A stretch of DNA of 64,000 bases from JAAYHV01 sp964400515 (lineage in GTDB: Bacteria; Bacillota; Clostridia; Peptostreptococcales; Anaerovoracaceae). The DNA is taken from contig CAYNTJ010000001.1 of NCBI GenBank assembly GCA_964400515.1, positions 304,998 to 368,997 on the forward strand. The letters run 5' to 3'. Of this stretch, positions 16,789 through 24,836 are shown piece after piece. The translations under genes and the position numbers were made by a program. The notes beneath the pieces were generated by a model. The model made no database searches. It saw nothing but the letters and a program-made list of their open reading frames with translations, and was not told the DNA's origin. Positions within the stretch are counted from its first letter, which is position 1. The number at the start of each line of letters is the position of its first letter.

Positions 16789-17628
16789 TTATTCCATTTC
16801 TTTAAATATATCTATAAGATTATTAAGCCAATCTCCGGTAAATGCTTCAATGCTTCCCGTATCACAAAGTAGTGCTAAATTTGGCTCAATCGGTATTCTT
16901 CCTAAAACTTCAAGACCTTTATCTTCTGCAATCTTATCTATATGACTATCTCCAAAAAGCTTAATCTCTTTGCCGCATTCCGGGCATTTTAGGTAACTCA
17001 TGTTTTCAACTACTCCTAATACAGGAATATCCATCATCTTTGCCATATTCAAAGCTTTTTCCACTATCATTGAAACCAACTCCTGGGGAGATGCAACAAC
17101 AATTATTCCGTCAACAGGCAGTGACTGAAATACCGTAAGGGGAACATCGCCGGTTCCGGGAGGCATATCTACAAACATAAAATCTATATCTCCCCATACA
17201 ACATCTGTCCAAAACTGCTTTACAGTGCCCGCCAAAATAGGGCCTCTCCATACAACAGGATCTGTCTCGTTTTCTGTTAAAAGATTTAGGGACATTACCT
17301 TTAATCCCGTATGCGTAGTTACCGGATAGATTCCATTTTTATCCCCGGTGGCATTTTCCCTTATTCCAAACATTTTAGGAATGGACGGACCGGTAATATC
17401 AGCATCCATAATAGCAGTCTTATATCCGTTCCTTTGGGATAAAACCGCAGAAAGAGATGTAACCAGTGATTTCCCTACTCCACCTTTTCCGCTGACTATA
17501 CCTATTACTCTTTTTACATTAGAACCTTCATGTAACTTCTCTATCAGAGACTTAGGGTCTCTATCGTTACAGCTAGAGCTGCAATTAGAACAGTTGTGAT
17601 CACAATTTTCAACATTCTTTTCAGCCAT
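16789..17628 (-). CDS. Mrp/NBP35-type Fe-S cluster carrier ATPase
   Basis: This 279-residue P-loop protein has the deviant Walker A GKGGVGKS near residue 48, the switch-like DADITGPSIP motif, and a C-terminal CPEC pair (KCPECGKEI) that bridges a 4Fe-4S cluster between two subunits in Mrp/ApbC proteins. An N-terminal Cys-rich stretch (CDHNCSNCSSSC) resembles the extra cluster site of Nbp35. It likely delivers Fe-S clusters to partners encoded around it. Length fits the bacterial family. Confidence 0.9.
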   Translation of the reverse strand: MAEKNVENCDHNCSNCSSSCNDRDPKSLIEKLHEGSNVKRVIGIVSGKGGVGKSLVTSLSAVLSQRNGYKTAIMDADITGPSIPKMFGIRENATGDKNGIYPVTTHTGLKVMSLNLLTENETDPVVWRGPILAGTVKQFWTDVVWGDIDFMFVDMPPGTGDVPLTVFQSLPVDGIIVVASPQELVSMIVEKALNMAKMMDIPVLGVVENMSYLKCPECGKEIKLFGDSHIDKIAEDKGLEVLGRIPIEPNLALLCDTGSIEAFTGDWLNNLIDIFKEME

Positions 17629-17651
17629 TTTTATACCTCTTCTTTCCTATT

Positions 17652-18524
17652 CTATTCATTAAATAAACATTCCATAGTTTTTATATATGTTTTTTCCAAT
17701 TCATCTCTGGCTTTGCAATCCATGGAGGAAATCGGAATTCCTTTATTAATACCCTCTGACACTGTACTATCATAAGGTATTTTACCCACAAAATCAATTG
17801 CTTCTTTTTTGCAGTAATCTTCTATCAACAGGGTTATATCTTCACTGATGTCATATTTATTCACACATACAGCAATCTTAACCTTAAATATTTGGGCAGT
17901 TTCAATTATTCTCTTCATATCGCTCATGCCGGAAACTGTAGGCTCAGTTACTATAAGGACTAAATCAACCCCACTGATGGAAGCTATAACCGGACACCCT
18001 ATTCCCGGAGATCCATCTATTATTACAACTTCCGTGTCCTTATATACATTGCTGTTCAACTGATTCTTAACCTCGGAAACCAACTTCCCCGAGTTACCTC
18101 TTCCCATTTTCAATTCTGCCGAAGAAAAGACCTTTTCATTGTTTTTATAAAGCATTAAGCTTCCGGAAACATCACTATGAAGCTTTGGCGCCCCGGCAGG
18201 ACATACTATTTCACAAGCTCCGCAACCCTCACACAAAAGTTCGTTCACCTGATATCCCGTCTCCACAGGGTAAATTGCATTGAACCTGCAATTATTTTTA
18301 CATCTCCCGCAACCTATGCATTTATTTATATCTATTTGAGCTTTTTCGGAACCGTTATATTCACTTACCACGGGTTCTTCCGTAAAGCTTTCAAGCAAAT
18401 GTAAATTAGGTGCATCGACATCACAGTCCGCAAAGGCCCTGGCTGAAGAAAACCCGATAAAGGCCGCTGCAGTAGTGGTTTTTCCCGTTCCACCCTTACC
18501 GCTTAATATTAGAAGTGATTTCAT
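17652..18524 (-). CDS. MinD/ParA-type ATPase with inserted 2x[4Fe-4S] ferredoxin (copy 2)
   Basis: This 290-residue protein has Walker A GKGGTGKTT at residue 9, the DCDVDAPNLHL motif, and, inserted near residues 65-110, two ferredoxin motifs CIGCGRCKNNC and CEGCGACEIVCPAG. The rest is a MinD-like ATPase (IDGSPGIGCPV, EPTVSGM). Paired proteins of this kind accompany NifX/ORP proteins in anaerobes; they probably couple ATP hydrolysis to electron or cluster transfer. It starts one base after the stop of its paralogue at 18526-19362. Confidence 0.88.
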   Translation of the reverse strand: MKSLLILSGKGGTGKTTTAAAFIGFSSARAFADCDVDAPNLHLLESFTEEPVVSEYNGSEKAQIDINKCIGCGRCKNNCRFNAIYPVETGYQVNELLCEGCGACEIVCPAGAPKLHSDVSGSLMLYKNNEKVFSSAELKMGRGNSGKLVSEVKNQLNSNVYKDTEVVIIDGSPGIGCPVIASISGVDLVLIVTEPTVSGMSDMKRIIETAQIFKVKIAVCVNKYDISEDITLLIEDYCKKEAIDFVGKIPYDSTVSEGINKGIPISSMDCKARDELEKTYIKTMECLFNE

Positions 18525-18525
18525 C

Positions 18526-19362
18526 TTAATTCACCTCCAATTCTATTTGTTTTAATATGTTTTCAAATCGTTCTTTTAACACTCCGTTGGCATAAATCGC
18601 CGGTATCCCGTGGGCATTACTCCTGGCCAGCTCATCATCATATGCTATGGTATCTAATATTTTAAGGTCGTTATTATCACAAAATTTCTTTATGACATTA
18701 TCTTCAACCTCATTCTTCTCGCACTTGTTTATAACAACTCCTATTTTTTTATTGAAGATTTGCGCAAGTTCCACTACCATTTTGAAATTGTGTAATCCAA
18801 AGGCCGTAGGCTCTGCAACTATCACACAGTAATCAGCGGGCTCTATTGCAGCCATCGCATTACAGGCACTGCCCGGAGGACAATCGATTATATTTAAACC
18901 CTTATCCGAGTTTTTTAAAACATCTTCTATTACCGAAACCCCGGAGGCCTCTCCTTCGTTCAAAACTCCGGATACAACCTTTAACTCATCCTTATGCCCC
19001 AGTTTAATTACACCCTTTTTATGAGGTATCTCCTTTATCGCATCATATTTACACACCAATGAGCAAACACCGCAACTATGGCAAATATCCGGGAACAATC
19101 TTGGTTTTCCGATAAATACCAACGCATTGAATTTACAATAATTAACACATGCCCTGCATTTTACACATTTATCACCGTCAAATTCAGGCTGCATAACCGA
19201 TGAATCATAAACCTCTTCTTCCGTAGGCTTTAAAAATAATTCTCCGTTTGGGGCTTCCACATCACAATCTAGGTAAGTTGCCCTATTAGCCGCCAATGAC
19301 AGATTAACGGAAATAAAGGTTTTTCCTGTTCCGCCCTTACCGCTTAATACAGCTATCTTCAT
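18526..19362 (-). CDS. MinD/ParA-type ATPase with inserted 2x[4Fe-4S] ferredoxin (copy 1)
   Basis: This 278-residue protein has Walker A GKGGTGKT, a DCDVEAPNGEL motif and two ferredoxin motifs CVKCRACVNYC and CHSCGVCSLVC around residues 65-110, then IDCPPGSACN and EPTAFGLHN of the ATPase. It is a diverged paralogue of the next gene, so the two may form a heterodimer. I start at the ATG at 19362, one base after the stop of the DUF134-NifX gene; the longer frame to 19398 lies within that gene. Confidence 0.88.
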   Translation of the reverse strand: MKIAVLSGKGGTGKTFISVNLSLAANRATYLDCDVEAPNGELFLKPTEEEVYDSSVMQPEFDGDKCVKCRACVNYCKFNALVFIGKPRLFPDICHSCGVCSLVCKYDAIKEIPHKKGVIKLGHKDELKVVSGVLNEGEASGVSVIEDVLKNSDKGLNIIDCPPGSACNAMAAIEPADYCVIVAEPTAFGLHNFKMVVELAQIFNKKIGVVINKCEKNEVEDNVIKKFCDNNDLKILDTIAYDDELARSNAHGIPAIYANGVLKERFENILKQIELEVN

Positions 19363-19363
19363 A

Positions 19364-20101
19364 TTATTTACCATGTCTTCCCGGAGAAATTTCCTCAAGT
19401 TTGTTTAATTCATCTTTTTTATACGCTTCAATGTTCTCCATGGCATTATCTAAAGTTCCTTTATATACAGCGACATTACCTTCAAATACATCCATTGCAT
19501 TTTTTCCGCAGTGGGCAGTTAAAAGTACTTTTGCGTCATTATCTATAATCGTTTGCGCAGCTTTTATTCCGGCTCCGCCTTCGGCATCCTTAGCCGTATT
19601 TTCCACAAAGTGTGCTTCCTCGGTTTCAGTATTAAAAAACATAAAATACTCTGCTCTTCCGAAAGAAATACTCATTTTTGTTTCCTTCCTTGCTTCATCC
19701 ACAGGTAATGCTATTATCATATCTTTACTTCCTTTCCCTTTTCCTATATATTGCTTAAATCCACATATCTCATAATCCCCTCCGGAAATTATAAGCTCCC
19801 TTCCTTCTACTATGGCTGTGGCCAATTTTTTTCTGGCTTCATTGTATATACTGGTAACCGTTGTTCTGGAAATCTCCATATACTTACTGCATTCTTCCTG
19901 ATTAAGTCCGATATAATCCAGCAACCTTATAACCTCATACTCGTCCACCGTTAAAGATACATTTTCTTTAACAAGATGTGCACTGCTGTAGCAAACAATG
20001 TAATCATTTAATTCCTTTTCCAATGCTTTTCTTTCCAAGGGTCCGAACACCTTAGTTTCTGGCATGGCACATACTTTTCTGCATCTTCTTGGTCTTCCCA
20101 C
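19364..20101 (-). CDS. DUF134 DNA-binding domain fused to NifX domain, likely operon regulator
   Basis: This 245-residue fusion begins with a DUF134 region (MGRPRRCRKVC, then the helix-turn-helix YIGLNQEECSKYMEISRTTVTSIYNEARKKLA, about residues 1-105) and ends with a NifX/dinitrogenase-cofactor domain (about 127-225; IALPVDEARK, EGGAGIKAAQTI). The DNA-binding half plus a metallocluster-binding half suggests a regulator that reads the state of a metal cluster and controls this operon. Two copies of a palindrome containing TGACATATGTCA lie directly upstream and are the obvious candidate sites. Confidence 0.85.
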   Translation of the reverse strand: MGRPRRCRKVCAMPETKVFGPLERKALEKELNDYIVCYSSAHLVKENVSLTVDEYEVIRLLDYIGLNQEECSKYMEISRTTVTSIYNEARKKLATAIVEGRELIISGGDYEICGFKQYIGKGKGSKDMIIALPVDEARKETKMSISFGRAEYFMFFNTETEEAHFVENTAKDAEGGAGIKAAQTIIDNDAKVLLTAHCGKNAMDVFEGNVAVYKGTLDNAMENIEAYKKDELNKLEEISPGRHGK

Positions 20102-20114
20102 GTCTAATCCTTTC

Positions 20115-20176
20115 TGACATATGTCAATAAAAATTAATCTATACAGAGAATACCACTTTTATTGACATATGTCAAT
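20115..20176 (-). promoter_or_regulatory. Promoter flanked by twin TGACATATGTCA palindromes
   Basis: ATTGACATATGTCAAT at 20161-20176 is a perfect 16-bp palindrome; the 12-bp core TGACATATGTCA recurs at 20115-20126. Centres are 48 bp apart. On the minus strand the outer palindrome provides TTGACA (20175-20170), with TATTCT (20152-20147) 17 bases on, so one site covers the -35 and the other lies just past the start point. The half-site layout TTGAC-N4-GTCAA also resembles CRP/FNR-type sites. Confidence 0.65.
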
Positions 20177-20201
20177 AAAAAAAGTGCCTTTCGGCACTTT
20201 T
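20176..20201 (-). terminator. Terminator after shikimate kinase
   Basis: AAAAGTGCC, GAAA loop, GGCACTTTT followed by a run of T on the minus strand. It abuts the twin-palindrome promoter and insulates the next operon from read-through. Confidence 0.88.
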
Positions 20202-20205
20202 CTCT

Positions 20206-20706
20206 CTATCCTTCCAACAGCTCTAAAATACTTTTTACCATTTTATCTATACCATAGGTACAGTCCACTGATATATCTGCATACTTATCATAGTATGGCG
20301 CTCTCATTTCAAATATTTCCGCCACAGTCATGGGCCTTGGTGTTGCAACCCCCCTGGAAATCATAGTGGTTTCCAACCTTTTTTCCAAAACACTCAAATC
20401 TGTTTTAAGGTAGACTAGCGTTCCTATACTTTTAAGATGTAAAATTGCATCTTCGATAAGTACCATGCTGCCCCCTGTTGCAATTACAGTGTTTTTACAG
20501 TTTAATGTTTTTCCCGCATTACCTTCTATTTCTAAAAATTCCTCATATGTTCCTTTTTCGATAATATCAGGTAGACTTCTTCCTTCCAATTCCACTATTC
20601 TGTCATCCGTATCTATGAACGCATATCCATAATGCTCCGCCAGGGCTTTTCCAACCGCACTTTTCCCTGTTCCCGGCATTCCTATTAATACTATATTGCC
20701 CTTCAT
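20206..20706 (-). CDS. aroK: Shikimate kinase
   Basis: This 166-residue P-loop kinase phosphorylates shikimate at O3 in aromatic amino-acid synthesis. It shows Walker A GMPGTGKSAVG at residue 9, the shikimate-binding DTDDRIVE motif with Asp at about 34, and GGSM (residues about 79-82), corresponding to the family GGG motif. Length is usual. It stands apart from other aro genes, directly after the cupin gene on the same strand, 9 bases away. Confidence 0.9.
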   Translation of the reverse strand: MKGNIVLIGMPGTGKSAVGKALAEHYGYAFIDTDDRIVELEGRSLPDIIEKGTYEEFLEIEGNAGKTLNCKNTVIATGGSMVLIEDAILHLKSIGTLVYLKTDLSVLEKRLETTMISRGVATPRPMTVAEIFEMRAPYYDKYADISVDCTYGIDKMVKSILELLEG

Positions 20707-20715
20707 TTTTCCCCC

Positions 20716-21078
20716 TTAAATATTATGGCCTTCTTTAGGCACTATACATATAAATTCAAAAATTTCATTAGTCTCATTTCTCCACTGATGCATATGCCCA
20801 CCGGGTACATACGAACAATCCCCTGAGGAAACCCGGTAATCCACACCTTCCATTTGTAATACACCCTCGCCTTTAATATAGTAGTTGATATGCGGCCAGC
20901 TATGATTATGATTAAAACTTGTCCCGTTAGACTCTATCCTAACGATTCTCATTACATAATCATCCCATCCTTCCTTATCCCCTATTGCTTTAGCTAGCAT
21001 TGATCCTGCCGCAGCCTTATCATTTGGCCTTATAAAATCCAATTCATTGGTATTTTTTATAATAAGCTTCTTTTCCAT
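20716..21078 (-). CDS. Small cupin-domain protein
   Basis: This 120-residue single-domain cupin has the metal-binding pattern FNHNHSWPHINYYIKGEG in motif 1 (three His, Glu at the end) and DCSYVPGGHMHQW in motif 2. Such proteins bind a divalent metal and act as isomerases, dioxygenases or ligand sensors; this one cannot be assigned further. It is cotranscribed with shikimate kinase and diverges from the lysozyme gene. Confidence 0.75.
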   Translation of the reverse strand: MEKKLIIKNTNELDFIRPNDKAAAGSMLAKAIGDKEGWDDYVMRIVRIESNGTSFNHNHSWPHINYYIKGEGVLQMEGVDYRVSSGDCSYVPGGHMHQWRNETNEIFEFICIVPKEGHNI

Positions 21079-21159
21079 ATTCTCCCCCCTTAATAAAATT
21101 TATATAATTATATCATAATAACAGGTTAATACAAATACACAAAATATACATCTGTTCTT

Positions 21160-21188
21160 TTGACTTTTTAACCTATTTATAGTATCCT
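21160..21188 (+). promoter_or_regulatory. Promoter of the lysozyme gene
   Basis: TTGACT (21160-21165), 17 bases, TATCCT (21183-21188), about 30 bases ahead of the chosen ATG at 21218. Confidence 0.55.
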
Positions 21189-21217
21189 TAAGTGAAATAT
21201 AAAAGGTGAATAAAGCA

Positions 21218-22867
21218 ATGAAAAAGATATTAGAAAAGCAGTTATTAATACATATATTTAACGGTAAGCTATTAACAGTGGCTTTCTTATCTTTATGTGC
21301 CATAATAACTGTAGCCTCATATATGGGCTATTTTAATGAAAACGCCAAAGCAAGCAATAAAGATGAAACTAAAGAAATAAACAGGGAAAGTGATGCTTTA
21401 ATTGATGAGGAAGGTAAAAAAACAACTCTCGAGTTCCATTCGGTGGAAGAGGACTTAAGTATCACCTTCAATTTGGAGGACGGGAAAAGGGCCACAGGAT
21501 ATCCCTTCGAAGTTTCCATCAAACCTATAAATGCAAAGGAAGAAGCAATAATTAAAACCGATGAAGATAAAGACGGAATCATATATATTGATAAAATAGC
21601 TGCCGGAGATTATGAAATAGAAGTAACTATGGCAGTTGGCTATTTGATACTCGGAAAAAAAGTAGCAACCGTTGCCCCTAAGGCAGTATATAAAAAGGTC
21701 GAAGTGGCGGAAAAAATAGTTTCCCAAAATGAAGTAAATCTGTCCACGGAAGACGGTCAATACGGAGTTCATTCAAATGATACAAGTACAACTGCTAATA
21801 CTGATACACAGGAGCCGGAAAATGAAACCGTGGTAAATAAAATTGAAGAAAAAGTACCGCTTTTAGACGATAACGGTATTAGAGTTTATTATTATATCCC
21901 CGTTTTAGATGTTTCAGAGAATAAATATCTAACATTAATCGACGGAACTGTTACGGACTTAGAAGCCGTTCTTGATGAAAAAGGTTACCTGGTTTCAGGG
22001 AAAAGGGCAATTGAAGCCGAACCATATTTTGAAAACATAGTATTAATTGACTCCAATTACAACTTATTGAAGTATAACGGTAATACAATTAAAGCCGAAA
22101 AAATTGCTCCTACTACAACTCAAACAACAACTACAATCACTTATTATGGTTGGCAAGTATTAGATGGTAAAACCTATTATTATGATTCGGACGGGGAAAT
22201 GGTAACAGGCCACAGAGATATAGTAGGAATTAAGTACTATTTTAACTCTAACGGGGTATTAAGCAGCAAGGTCGGTATTGATGTTTCCTATTGGCAAGGA
22301 GTTATCGACTGGGCTAAGGTAAAGGAAGCCGGGGTTGATTTTGCAATCCTACGTATAGGTTTCATGGGTTGGACTTCCGGCGCACTGATATCAGACAGTA
22401 CTTTTGCAAGAAATATTGCCGGGGCTAAAGCCGCAGGTATAAAGGTAGGTGTATATTTTTACGATGCCGCAATAACTACGCAAGAGGCTGTGGAAGAGGC
22501 CAGTATGTGTTTAGAATTATTAGGAGGCAAATCTTTGGATTATCCAATATTTATCGACATGGAAGATTCCGGATCAACTGCCAGAAATAAGGATTTAACC
22601 ACTGAGCAAAGAACGCTTATATGCCAAGCCTTTTGTAATACTATAAAAAACAGCGGATATAAAGCGGGTATTTATTCAAGCTCAAGCTACTTAACATCAA
22701 GGCTTAACATGTCCTCCCTAAGCAACAACTACGTATGGGTTGCAAATTGGGGAGTTAGCACCCCATATTATTCGGGGCATTATGATCTATGGCAATATTC
22801 CCAATCGGGAGTAATAAACGGAATTTCCGGTGTTGTAGATATGAATATATCCTATTTGGGTTATTAG
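21218..22867 (+). CDS. Secreted GH25 lysozyme with cell-wall-binding repeats
   Basis: This 549-residue protein has an N-terminal membrane anchor or signal segment (about residues 20-38, LLTVAFLSLCAIITVASYMG), a linker region of unclear fold with a beta-sandwich-like part (residues 65-150), two short choline-binding-type repeats (GWQVLDGKTYYYDSDGEMV and IKYYFNSNGVL, about 300-345) and a GH25 muramidase domain (about 350-549) with GIDVSYWQG, the catalytic DxE in FIDMEDS and the closing LWQYS. It probably cuts peptidoglycan at the cell surface for growth or division. I prefer the ATG at 21218 after AAAAGGTGA over the GTG at 21206. Confidence 0.9.
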   Translation: MKKILEKQLLIHIFNGKLLTVAFLSLCAIITVASYMGYFNENAKASNKDETKEINRESDALIDEEGKKTTLEFHSVEEDLSITFNLEDGKRATGYPFEVSIKPINAKEEAIIKTDEDKDGIIYIDKIAAGDYEIEVTMAVGYLILGKKVATVAPKAVYKKVEVAEKIVSQNEVNLSTEDGQYGVHSNDTSTTANTDTQEPENETVVNKIEEKVPLLDDNGIRVYYYIPVLDVSENKYLTLIDGTVTDLEAVLDEKGYLVSGKRAIEAEPYFENIVLIDSNYNLLKYNGNTIKAEKIAPTTTQTTTTITYYGWQVLDGKTYYYDSDGEMVTGHRDIVGIKYYFNSNGVLSSKVGIDVSYWQGVIDWAKVKEAGVDFAILRIGFMGWTSGALISDSTFARNIAGAKAAGIKVGVYFYDAAITTQEAVEEASMCLELLGGKSLDYPIFIDMEDSGSTARNKDLTTEQRTLICQAFCNTIKNSGYKAGIYSSSSYLTSRLNMSSLSNNYVWVANWGVSTPYYSGHYDLWQYSQSGVINGISGVVDMNISYLGY

Positions 22868-22878
22868 GAGGTTTATTT

Positions 22879-24015
22879 ATGAAATATAGAAAACTAGGAA
22901 CCAACAATGACATGGTGTCAGTTTTAGGTTATGGCTGCATGCGGCTACCTGTGATCGACGGTAACATCGGTAACATAGATGAAAAACTGGCGATAGAGCA
23001 AATACGCTACGGAATAGATAAGGGAATAAACTATATCGATACCGCATATCCTTATCACATGGGGCACAGCGAAACGGTTGTTGGTAAAGCATTAAAAAAC
23101 GGTTACAGAGAAAAAGTTTTTTTAGCAGACAAGCTTCCCACATGGTTGATAAAATCCAATGAGGATATGTACAACTACCTGGACAAACAGTTGGAAAAAT
23201 TGGATACTGAGTACATTGATTTTTATCTTATACATACCCTGGATAAAATGAAATGGAAAAGGGTCCTAAAAAACAACCTCTTTGAATTTATAGAGAATTC
23301 AAAAGCAAAGGGTAAAATAAAGCAAATAGGTTTCTCCTTTCACGATGATTATGAATTGTTTGAGGAAATAGTAGATGCATACGATTGGGATTTTTGTCAA
23401 ATACAGTTAAATTACATGGATGAGGACTATCAGGCCGGTTTAAAAGGCTTGGCTTACGCCAAAAATAAAGACTTGGATGTAATAGTAATGGAACCATTAA
23501 AGGGAGGTACATTGGCAAACAATGTGCCAAAAGACATAGATGATATATGGAAATCAGTAAACAGCAAAAGAAGCGCCGCGGGTTGGGCTTTACAATATCT
23601 ATGGAATTATGATGGGATCTCTACGGTATTAAGCGGTATGAATTCTTATGAACAAATTGACGACAATATAAAAGAGGCGTGTAAATCAGGAATCGATTCC
23701 CTAAGCAAAAAGGAAAGGGAAACCATCGAAAAGGTCAAAGAGATCTATAAATCAAGAATTTTAGTCAATTGTACGGGGTGTAAGTATTGCATGCCATGTC
23801 CCCACGGAGTCGATATCCCGGGATGCTTTTCTTCTTATAACAACGCTAACATTTATAATAATTTCGATTACTATAATAACCATTATCTGATATTTATGTC
23901 AGACAGCGAAAAAGCCGGCAGATGTATAAAATGTGGGGTCTGTGAAGAGTTATGCCCTCAGCATCTCCCTATAATGGACTTATTGGAAAAGGTAAGGAAT
24001 AAATTCGGTAAATAG
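22879..24015 (+). CDS. Aldo/keto reductase with C-terminal 4Fe-4S domain
   Basis: This 378-residue protein has an aldo/keto reductase barrel (about 1-275; LGYGCMRLP, the D-Y-K-H type catalytic region DTAYPYHMGHSE and the lysine in FLADKLP) and a C-terminal ferredoxin region with CTGCKYCMPCPHGVDIPGC and CIKCGVCEELCPQ. Such Fe-S aldo/keto reductases are frequent in anaerobes; their substrates are mostly unknown. The ATG follows TTAGGAGG, 11 bases after the lysozyme stop; a longer frame into the lysozyme gene is a shadow. Confidence 0.88.
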   Translation: MKYRKLGTNNDMVSVLGYGCMRLPVIDGNIGNIDEKLAIEQIRYGIDKGINYIDTAYPYHMGHSETVVGKALKNGYREKVFLADKLPTWLIKSNEDMYNYLDKQLEKLDTEYIDFYLIHTLDKMKWKRVLKNNLFEFIENSKAKGKIKQIGFSFHDDYELFEEIVDAYDWDFCQIQLNYMDEDYQAGLKGLAYAKNKDLDVIVMEPLKGGTLANNVPKDIDDIWKSVNSKRSAAGWALQYLWNYDGISTVLSGMNSYEQIDDNIKEACKSGIDSLSKKERETIEKVKEIYKSRILVNCTGCKYCMPCPHGVDIPGCFSSYNNANIYNNFDYYNNHYLIFMSDSEKAGRCIKCGVCEELCPQHLPIMDLLEKVRNKFGK

Positions 24016-24017
24016 AT

Positions 24018-24821
24018 ATGATAAAAAAAACGGAAATAATAGTGGCAAATCCTGCGGGTAATATAACCATATTTGTAAAAAGCAAAACCAAAAGAAGCGA
24101 TTATCAAAAAGTAGCAAAAGCCTTATTAGGGCAAACCGATTATAGGGCAGAGCAGGTGGCCTTCATTTTAGAAGACGGAAGAATAGAAATGTCCGGTATG
24201 GAATTTTGCGGAAATGCCACAAGAAGCTATGGTTTGATTCTATCAGCGGATAATAAAGGCCATGCCTTGGCGAATAACAGCTATATGAATATGGTAAGTA
24301 TAAGCGGTACAAAAGAACCTCTTAAAACCATCTCAAATCCATCAACGGGTTTTTCCAAAGTGGAAATGCCTCTGCCAATATCCATAAAAAACTATACGCT
24401 GGAAGATAGTACCCTTGTTGATTTTGAAGGAATCGTTCATCTTGTGTTAAACACAAATAAATACCCCCTATCATCTTTTGATAAAATCAAAGATGAATTC
24501 TATAAAAGTAATAACCCTCCCGCTTTTGGAATAATGTACTATGATAAAACCAAGAGCTTTATGACTCCCATTGTTTATGTCAGAGATGTAAATACAACTT
24601 TTCACGAAGGAAGCTGTGGTTCCGGGACAGTTGCATTAACCGCTTCTCTAACCAAAGAATTTGTTTCCGGGGAATACAGGTTTGAAATAAAGCAACCGGA
24701 TGGAATTATTGCTTCTTCTGTAACAAAAAATAACAATAAAATTTCCACAATAACCATAGAAGGAATTGTGGAAATAATAGATAAAAATATTGTTGATATT
24801 AATCTTGAGGAAGACCTATAG
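24018..24821 (+). CDS. DapF-like PLP-independent amino-acid racemase/epimerase
   Basis: This 267-residue protein has the two-lobed diaminopimelate-epimerase fold signature: the first catalytic cysteine in EFCGNATRS (about residue 72) and the second in EGSCGSGTVA (about 199). The motifs differ from true DapF (GNG.RC and ACGTGA) and look more like the wider racemase group that includes the histidine racemase CntK, so the substrate is unknown. It starts two bases after the reductase stop and is likely cotranscribed with it. I would not call it dapF. Confidence 0.75.
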   Translation: MIKKTEIIVANPAGNITIFVKSKTKRSDYQKVAKALLGQTDYRAEQVAFILEDGRIEMSGMEFCGNATRSYGLILSADNKGHALANNSYMNMVSISGTKEPLKTISNPSTGFSKVEMPLPISIKNYTLEDSTLVDFEGIVHLVLNTNKYPLSSFDKIKDEFYKSNNPPAFGIMYYDKTKSFMTPIVYVRDVNTTFHEGSCGSGTVALTASLTKEFVSGEYRFEIKQPDGIIASSVTKNNNKISTITIEGIVEIIDKNIVDINLEEDL

Positions 24822-24835
24822 GTCTTTCTCTTTTT
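24807..24835 (+). terminator. Terminator of the racemase operon
   Basis: GAGGAAGACC, a four-base TATA loop, GGTCTTTCTC, then TTTTT. The racemase stop codon lies in the loop. It also separates the convergent thioredoxin reductase gene. Confidence 0.75.
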
Positions 24836-24836
24836 A

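Noticed and set aside
16415..20101. Nitrogen fixation cluster
   Set aside because: NifX-domain proteins and ferredoxins are present, but no nitrogenase structural gene or nifB/nifE is seen. The set fits ORP/Mrp systems.
24018..24821. Assignment as diaminopimelate epimerase (dapF)
   Set aside because: The cysteine motifs FCGNATR and SCGSGT differ from those of DapF, and no other lysine-pathway gene is near.
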